Assembly: GCA_039881145.1 (NCBI GenBank)
Contig: JAYKKI010000077.1
Coordinates: 3,294,501-3,358,500 of the forward strand
From: Druceiella hillmani
Lineage: Eukaryota; Arthropoda; Insecta; Lepidoptera; Hepialidae
Length of the DNA: 64,000 bases
Direction: 5' to 3'
The translations under genes and the position numbers were made by a program. Below, piece by piece: positions 56,501-64,000 of the stretch; within the stretch, counting starts at the first letter, position 1; every line of letters begins with the position of its first letter. The notes below the pieces were generated by a model, which saw only the letters and a list, made by a program, of their open reading frames with translations, did no database searches and had not been told where the DNA came from.

Positions 56501-57099
56501 ATATTTCAATGCATATAAATATACTAAATTAATTTATTAAAACGTGGACTTCATATACTAAATATACCTAGAGCGTGAATTTATAATATATATAATTACT
56601 GGTTAAAAATTTAGTTTTAGGTTAAAAATTTATTTTCAATAAATGTATGGTTGAAGTGTTTTTAATTTAAGTTTAATAAAAAAAAAACTTCCTAAAATTA
56701 AAATATCATTACATAATTTTGGGCAAAGTGAGCCAAAACAAGTTTTCATTTCGAAAATATATAATGAAGATATTGTAGCTATATATTTTAAATTAAATGA
56801 TGCTATTCTTCCTCATGATCATTTATCGAGATACGACATTATCTGACAATGTTTATCCATTCTAAATGGGCTTTTTGGAAACCCTAATATACCCCTATTG
56901 AAAAGAACAATAGGAATTAGATCTTTTAAAGGTTTTATTTACAAACAAAATAATTATCGATATCTTAGTTGGCAATCCGACTATCTCTACTTTTTGCCAA
57001 ATCTTAGTTTTTGGTACAGACTTTAATTACGGACATTTCCGCACGTTTGCAAAAATACCAACTCCCCTAATTTCATAGTTTTTTAATAAACAGCCATAA
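53567..57099. other. gene-free interval with old repeat fragments
   Basis: Holds a short reversed piece of family 1 near 54497-54530 (CAACCCTCGTAGTGTGG). A possible related stretch lies at 54985-55300 (GGTCCTTTCATCCGTCTATT, TTCAAGAGCATCGTGTGG), which I recall from insect dispersed repeats. No gene is supported. Confidence 0.45.
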
Positions 57100-59000
57100 G
57101 AAAATCAAACAATTATTCGCGAAATAAAACGTTACGATTTTGATAGCTTATGCTCAACAGTAGTTCAAGCACATAATTCTTTACTATCTGATATTCAAGT
57201 CAAGCTAGTTGAATACAGTAGTTCTGATAGTGCGTCCACAAAATCTCTTCAAAAAAAACGCTGTCAAGTGAATAAAGAAGAATGGGCAAGCGAAATTAAT
57301 AAAAAAATTAGGGAAAGAGGAAAAGAATATTATGGTAAAAAAATTCGAAGGCACATAGAAGAAAAATATAAAAAAGCCAGTGTAAGTAATGCAGCAGCGA
57401 TTTGAATGCAAGGCGAAAAGAACGGAAATATTAAATGTGGGGCTATCCATAAACTGAAATGGAGAGAAAACGACTATTCGAAAAATTTTGGAATATGACA
57501 TGATTAAAAATACGTCTATATCGACAGTTTGGTGAAAGTTGTATATACGAAAAGACCAAGAGACCGCAAGGATCTAACTATATCAAAAAGATCTAACACT
57601 TTGGTATACTGCTTAAAGAAGGATGACCATAAAAATAAATGATAAAAGTAAAGATGAATGATAAAAGTTTGCAAAACTTTATTTTTAAATACATTTTGTA
57701 TTGAAAAAAAGCTAGAAAAGCGCCATATACATTAACCAAGGCTAATAAAGATCCAGTTATTACCTTAAAGCCATTTGACACAGAACTCAAGATATTGCAG
57801 GACTTTCTAGATGATATACCAAAAATGCCATCTCACTATTGCCGAAAAAGAACAACACAGTTATATGTGTAACCAGCTATTTCAACAAAATGACAGGTTT
57901 ATGATTTATATTCTGAATATCGTACAACCAAAAACTCAAAACCACTGTCAATAGCAACTTTCTCGAATCGGCGGACGATAAATAAAACATCTTCACTACA
58001 GATTTACAAGCAGTTCTTTTAGCATCTAGATCAAATGTTTCTACCAACTACTACAAACTCTTTGTCCACAATTGGTGTAACTATGATGTAAAAACTAGTG
58101 ATGGATATTGCTTTATATGAATAAGGCTGAAGGTGGCTTAAATATCCGATGAATTTGAGTATATCATAATATACTATATTATCCAAACCGTTATACCCAA
58201 GTTAGAAGAGCAAAGCAAACATATCATTTTTATACTGATGGATGTACTTACCAAAACCGGACTGTAGTGTTGTCTAACGCTTTTTTTAATATTGTTATGT
58301 TAAATAACGTAACTGTAGAACATAAATATTTAGAACTCAGACACGCCCAGATGATAGAGAACCAACTGAAAAACCAAGTCATTAATTTTCCTGCTGAATA
58401 TCAAACTGTGTGCAAAAACGAACAAGCCTAACAATATTGAATACCTAAACTATGACTATTTCAACAAATTTAAAGATATAACGTTCTATAAGTCCACCTG
58501 ACCAGGAAAATTGAAAGGAGATTCAAAGATGGTTGGCTGTAAGAGATTGCTCTAGTAGCAGTAAGTCCGCCATATGTATCAATTAGATACATTAAAGTAG
58601 ATAAATAAATAAAAGTGCAATCACTGGCACAATAATTAGTTCATATTTTAAAACTCAAACTTATCTACTTAATCCACTTCATAAACTCCGCTAATATTTT
58701 GCTTTTATTTTCAGATTACAGATACTCAAACCGGACTCGGGTCCTCAAATATGTTTTCACTGACGAAATTTATTATAAGCGGAAATTTTCTGAAGAATTC
58801 AAGTTGTTAAGCCAAAAAAATCTTAAGGTTATAGCTACCCCCTTAGAAACCACGCCGGACCTGTACAACGCCGCAAAATTACAAAAAAGAAATATTTGCA
58901 CCTTCAAAAATTCAAAAATTCTATACCACTAGATTATAAAACATATTATGATAATCTTCCCTATGAGGATCGATTATTTAACCTGATTTAATAAATTAAA
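57100..59000 (+). pseudogene. broken transposase-like gene, probable DDE/RNase H-like family
   Basis: Plus-strand pieces in several frames match, in order, a multi-copy insect protein family that I recognise but cannot name with certainty. The N-terminal open segment (57100-57404) includes NKEEWASEINKKIRERGKEY. Next come FEKFWNM and KIRLYRQFG near 57480 (the family's FW...YI motif), and LQDFLDDIPKMPSHYCRKRT near 57795. The core FYTDGCTYQNRTVVLSNAFF (58230) has the D..xxQN block typical of an RNase H-like catalytic strand, followed by VEHKYLE.RHAQM, YDYFNKF and KFKDITFYKS. After an interruption (58532-58714) it continues TRVLKYVFTDEIYYKRKFSE (58735) and IPLDYKTYYDNLPYEDRLFN, ending with TAA near 58991. 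Stops and frameshifts throughout rule out function. Confidence 0.75.
58532..58614 (+). mobile_element. short retroposon tail inserted in the transposase remnant
   Basis: About 83 bp, starting GTTGGCTGTAAGAGATTGCT and ending in ATAAATAAATAAAA. It aligns over its length with the 3' tail of the tRNA-derived SINE at 59901-60118 (minus strand: GGCTGTAAAGGGTTGCT, GCCATATGTAT, ATTAAAGTA, AAATAAATAAA). It is therefore a 5'-truncated copy of a SINE or of the LINE that shares its tail. It interrupts the transposase frame after Lys-Met (GDSKM). The next 100 nt (58615-58714) end in a strong acceptor (TTTTATTTTCAG), after which the protein resumes with ITD. Confidence 0.75.
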
Positions 59001-59473
59001 TGTTTATTTTCTTAGAGCGTACGCTTATTATTACCTATCTATATAAAACCATACAACTCCCTTCTTGTTTGTTTTGTACATTATGTAAAACAGATAACTC
59101 CGAAAACGGGCTTTTTCACTAGAATAATTAAAATTAAAACTGTAAAACTATGTAAATTACGTGTCATTACATTTTATCTGCCAAACGGATTACAATTTTT
59201 TCTAAATTCATCGTAATTTTAAAATAATTGCGTTTTAAGTGACTCCCGTAAAATTTACTAAAACGGCATTAACTGACTTGCGTATCGTTATGATTACTTT
59301 CAAGAAAAACCGTACAGCCTGAATAAGTTTCAAAAGTTATTAAATCCTCATAACGTCTTACTCGTCACGATGGCGAAAATTTTTGAAATGTCAACTTGCA
59401 AATAACTTTAATTTTGTTCTTTACACGCCAGTTGTTATGTTAATATTACAACTTTTATTTAATCTTATGAAGT

Positions 59474-59535
59474 CAATAATCAGTTTTTTTAAGTACATTG
59501 TATTCAATAATCAGTTTTTTTAAGTACATTGTATT
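59474..59535. repeat. 31-bp exact tandem duplication
   Basis: CAATAATCAGTTTTTTTAAG plus TACATTGTATT occurs twice back to back (59474-59504 and 59505-59535). Confidence 0.97.
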
Positions 59536-59678
59536 CAGGCTTCATGAGACGTTCCATTACATCTCAAGTCGTACTAAAAATCACGAGCGAAGTCTCTCTG
59601 CGACGATATTATTATTAATACAAAGTAAATATTAACGATTCACTCACACTTCAGCCACTCCTTTAAGTGCCTGAAATT

Positions 59679-59790
59679 CACAAGCACATGCACATTCACA
59701 AGGGCATGCACATTCACAAGTACATGAACAGGAGCATGCGCATGCTCACAAAAGCATACAAGTACACACACGAGCATGTGCATCGCTAAT
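59679..59790. repeat. imperfect minisatellite of GCACATGCACATTCACAAG-like units
   Basis: Five to six irregular units of about 16-19 bp built from CACAAG, GCATG and CACATTCA words. Copies are diverged and of unequal length. This patch is GC-richer than its surroundings. Confidence 0.8.
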
Positions 59791-59900
59791 AATCACGATA
59801 CATACATTTTATTTTAGTCGAGAATTCAAAGTTGAATGCATTTATTTTGTTTTTCCTTCCGCTTTGAAACACATTTTGGATTGATGTTAATAATTTCGAA

Positions 59901-60118
59901 CAAATATATTTATTTATTTATATATTTACATACTTTAATATTTAAAATTAATACATATGGCAGATTTAATACTACGAGAGCAACCCTTTACAGCCAACCA
60001 GAATAACAGTCCAGCCCCGCTCGATGAACGGCCGAGAATCGAACTCGGGTTCCCGCGATGCGCTGCGCCGTTAAAAGCCATACACCTTGTGATAAACCCA
60101 ACACACCACGGTGACGAT
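59901..60118 (-). mobile_element. tRNA-derived SINE
   Basis: Read on the minus strand from 60118: a GTCACCGTGGTGTGTTGGGT head that resembles a tRNA 5' half with a degraded A box; then GAACCCGAGTTCGATTCTCG at 60033-60052, a near-perfect B box with its stem; then a tRNA-unrelated body (CGGGGCTGGACTGTTATTCT); a tail starting GGTTGGCTGTAAAGGGTTGC; and finally a TAAATAAATAAATA-type tail at 59901-59930. The polymerase III promoter boxes would lie inside the element. It is not a functional tRNA gene: there is no cloverleaf with a normal anticodon arm. The two opposite reading frames here (59935, 59957) are artefacts. Confidence 0.82.
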
Positions 60119-63100
60119 AATTTAAGCACTAATTTCTTTGTTTCTAGAGTCGGATTTTAGACAACTATACAATCTATATTAGCATGTACATGAAACTACA
60201 TATGCTTGGTTGGTGTTTTTCATATTTTCAGATTTTCAAACGTATGGTTTCTAAATTATCAGGGATACTTAACTCAAATGTGTTTATCATTTTTATGAAA
60301 AGACATATATAGAACATTTGAATATATATGACTCTATCACCTTAATACCAAACAGGCCATCGTATCGGTTAATAGTGATGATATGGCAACATAAACGAAT
60401 TTTGGCTTTCCTTACTAGTTCACATTTTGTTTTAAAATTATATTACCGATAGGCGATTATATTTAAAGGAAAAATTGAAATATATCCTAAACTAAAATCA
60501 ACCTGATAGCCATGAATATATAAAGAAATATGGGACACATTCATTCCCACATTGTACCTATTTAGTTCCTTTTCGTAGAAAATCAAAATTAGCTAGTTGC
60601 ATATAGCTTAAGTGCAGATTGTTTTCTATTATCTCTTATTGTTTTCTATTATAAGGTGGATTAATCTGCTCTCTTGATGCGAAATTATGCAACGGTGTTT
60701 GTGAAATAATACGAAATTGGTTAGTTTAATATTAAATAATTTTTAAATTCTTATTAAAGTCCCTAACAACACGGACGCTAACTTTTTTAATTTCATCAGT
60801 TGCGTTCGCTATAATTTAAATTAGTATTATACATAGATCACGTTATCATGACGTTTTCATAATAATTAATTGTAAAACATACGAAAAAGTAATTAATATC
60901 GTGGATTACACAAGTTTATTATCTTCAATAACATTTCGGATTACGGAAGTAACAATAGAAGAATTCAAATTAATATAGCCCGTTTTAACTTTTAGCTTAA
61001 AACAGGCTAAAGCGGACTATATTAGTTTACAACGACCAATTCACCATGTGTCATAAGGAAATAAAACAGAAATGTTATTTACTGAAAACTAATTATTATA
61101 AAATAAGGTAAACGTGATGAAACCTTTACAAGGTCGCCTTGAAATGCATTCGACAGACTAACCCACAGAATAATGCACACATCAATGGCAAATATTGACA
61201 GAACTTATTTTAAATCCAAATCAGAAGTGGATGATTCACGTCGGGACTCCCCACGTTCGTTCACACGGCGGAACGCTCACGTTCTATTTGTACTTCACTT
61301 AGGTCGGTCGATGGCCATTCATATTGTATAAACGGTACCAAAATAGTACTTGCTTGAGGTCGGAGATCAAAAGCGTTATATTAGTTTCTTTCCTTTGTAA
61401 GCTAATGCAGTGACGTAGTTACACTTTTTGTCGTATAGAATTAACGAATCAGTTAAAACACTTACACATTTTTTAGTCATTAACTACCACGATTACACTT
61501 TCAGCCATGTAAGTAAAGAGGTAATTCCAAGTTTGAATGTTTTCATTATTCCACTTTTCTTTTTCATACTTCACTACAGAGTGGAGTTGAATTCCCTTCC
61601 ACATGACGAGTAATTCTAAAAACAACTCTAACTTCTTAACTATACGTTTGAATTTGTAATCAATATTATTATACTTTTTTATCGGTGCGTACTTATTCAT
61701 CAAGAGTTTTTACCCACAGCTCCGCTCGCGTGGAAATTGGTAAATTAAACTTTTATGCTCGCACTTTGAGACGCGACCCATAAATAGCATAATTTTATCG
61801 TACGAGTTCGACGTTCGCTTGACTGTATAATTTCAATCACACAAATACTTCATGCTGTTTTTGATGATTAGCGAATTACGATATTGTACCAACATGATGG
61901 GCACTAAGTGACAAGTTAAAAATAACAATAAAATTATCTGATCAATGTATCTGTAGGTATTTCTATATTATATATCCCCAAATATATGAGTATTAATTAT
62001 ACTTACTAGTATAAACGTAAGATTTAAATAAAGTAACCTAACATGAAGAAAATATTTTACTATGTAATTAAAATAGAAAAGAAAAAGATAAGAAGTTTGT
62101 TAAACTTCAAACGTGAAATTACCTGTACAAACGTAAACAATTTCAATTTTTATAACAATAACAACTACACGAAAATATGGTATATAACTTCATTATTTTT
62201 TCATTATTTTCTTTATAACATATCCTTATTTAAATCTGAAGTTTCGTACAAAGTAAATGGCTTCTATATTGGTATAATTTAAAACGTGATTTTGTTTTTC
62301 TTTTTGTTATTTTGATACATAGCAAGATATTCGTATCTGCATATAATCAATAGAAAGAAAAATTCCTAAACAATCCTCAGCGATTTTTTTTACTCTTTAA
62401 ATAAAAATGATATCCAAAAAAATGGTTGACTAATTAACAATAATTGGAAATTAGACAAGAATCTCTCTTAACTCTGCTCTCTATAAACTTAATCTTGATT
62501 AAAATGATAAGTCAATGATTCTATTTTCTTTCATATCGCTGGATTCCAAGTTAGGAAAATTGTCGAGATGAAGTAAGCTAAGTAGAGTTTGCAGCTCATA
62601 AATTATTCATAAAATTGCGCAAGAGATTAAGAAGAAAAAGAAATAAATTAAATTTATCTCTCATTGAAGAATGAAATAAGGTACTCAACCTGATATTTAT
62701 TAACCATAATGCACTCTGCCGTGAACCTGGAGACAGTTGTATCACGCAATCTGGTGCAACTGGAGACACAAATCTCTTGAATGGACTGCGGACACGGTTG
62801 CTATACTTGATAAATTCTAATAATAGGACATTTGTAAATTCTTCCTTTTATGCAATTCCAATAACAAATATCCAAAGGATTGAGATTCAGCGACTGCAGT
62901 GGCTTAAAAGATTGATTGTTTTCTTTTTCAAGTAAATTATCATTTTTATTTATTTACAGTTTTTTTCAGTCTTTTATATATTTTCATTAATAAATTGTTA
63001 GCTACAATCAAATGTCTAGCACATAAATATTGTGTATAAAAATTATCTAATATTCACGGGATAACATCTACAAGTTATTCAGGTGTAAATATGTAATCTA

Positions 63101-64000
63101 ACATATGAATATATTATTTCACAGTAAAGAGTATATTGTAACACAAAATACATTCGATACGCACTTCGTATCAGAATCGCCTGCAAATATATTGTGGGAT
63201 TAGTCAGTCAAGCAGTAAGCACTAACACAGAGTTAATCCAACTTTCGTCGCTCCTGAGTGATAGTAACCGGCCTTGCCTTGGCCGGTAGGCGTCGTAAGC
63301 GACATTCCCTTTTATACCTAAATTTGTAATTGCTGTTCGGCGGCATTACCTTTCGACGAGGCGGACACGTTGTTTTAGTATAAACAAGAAAGTAAGAACA
63401 AGAAACAACATTAAACGTGTACGGATCTCTTATTACGAACTCATTTATATATTGTATTCGTATAAGAGATCTTGTATTAGGATCTTTTGCCAAAAACGGT
63501 AAAGTGAATCTCCCGTAGTCGATACCAGGGAACTACTGAAAATATCTGTATCTGAAAATTTAGAGGATCTTGTAGTTGCAAATATGGATACGAAGTTAAA
63601 GTTGCGTAAAATGTATAGAAAAGTCTAATCAAACGTTATTTTCGCATGTTTCATTACATGAAACTGTCTGTTCGCAGCCGTTACTTTGAAAATGACTATA
63701 TTCAATATATTTGTGTCGAATTATTCGAGCCATCATTTAATTAAATATGTGAATACAAATAACAGTTTGCCACGAATCCCTTGGAATGCGAGTACTACTC
63801 TCACTTTGTCAGAATTTGTGCTAAAAATAAACAATACGTATATTTATAATAGCGGCCAGAAAGTGTCTTGTAGTTGACTTATTTTTGAAGTGAAACTTTT
63901 AAGCGCACAGTGGGCGTAAATTCAAATCATGAAATTTATCATGGCTATCAATGGTGAAGTCGCTTGATCGTTGATTCACCTTCGTAGTTAAGAAACATCG
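60119..64000. other. gene-free interval
   Basis: No supported gene. An imperfect inverted repeat lies at about 60970-61026 (TAATATAGCCCGTTTTA against TAAAGCGGACTATATTA). A GC-rich block at 63235-63360 holds a hairpin (ACCGGCC-TTGCCTT-GGCCGGT, 63267-63287). The 86-codon minus frame across it (63233-63493) has no recognised motif. Confidence 0.5.
63235..63360. other. GC-richer block with perfect 7-bp hairpin
   Basis: Contains ACCGGCC and GGCCGGT around a 7-nt loop at 63267-63287, then TAGGCGTCGTAAGCGACATT. The composition differs sharply from the flanks. It may be an old element fragment; no reading frame is recognised. Confidence 0.35.

Noticed and set aside
60012..60118. Possible functional tRNA gene
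   Set aside because: A good B box is present, but the 5' half does not form a normal cloverleaf and the body and tail are those of a SINE.

Overview
The window looks like AT-rich nuclear DNA of an insect, most likely a moth or butterfly. It has long gene-free stretches, many (TA)n tracts, decayed non-LTR retrotransposons of RTE and Jockey/CR1 type, a tRNA-derived SINE with a TAAA-rich tail, and several copies of a medium-length repeat whose ends resemble repeats I know from Lepidoptera. The order-level assignment is inference from repeat style. No bacterial operons, ribosome binding sites or CRISPR arrays are present.

Host coding content is nearly absent. The one convincing exon is on the minus strand (20709-20978): 270 nt, open from acceptor to donor, flanked by phase-1 introns. 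No neighbouring exon was found, so much of the window may be intron of one large minus-strand gene, or simply intergenic. A second gene-like locus (30452-32130, plus) has three exon-like pieces resembling a Myb/SANT-like, zeste-type DNA-binding protein, with in-frame stops.

The rest is mobile-element debris and repeats. From left to right: an exact ten-copy 34-bp minisatellite (183-522); two copies of a dispersed repeat (5.2-7.1 kb), one carrying a long internal palindrome; an antisense RTE-type remnant (8.46-9.11 kb); a 232-bp foldback element (11967-12198); a sense RTE-type remnant (13.28-14.11 kb); a third repeat copy (17.2 kb); the exon at 20.7 kb; a second repeat family next to a (TA)n tract (23.4-24.9 kb); a fourth copy of the first repeat (25.5 kb); the SANT-like locus; a TTAA-flanked, piggyBac-like MITE inserted into a fifth, reversed copy of the first repeat (38.5-39.5 kb); a CpG-rich block (46.1-46.6 kb); a Jockey/CR1-like LINE (48.0-50.8 kb); a broken, probably DDE-type transposase gene split by a short retroposon tail (57.1-59.0 kb); and a tRNA-derived SINE sharing that tail (59.9-60.1 kb).

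The most unusual overall signal is the number of short, nearly perfect inverted duplications (20-32 bp arms, loops of 0-7 nt) at unrelated sites. They look like recent template-switch or hairpin-synthesis events rather than one element family. I found no complete functional system.
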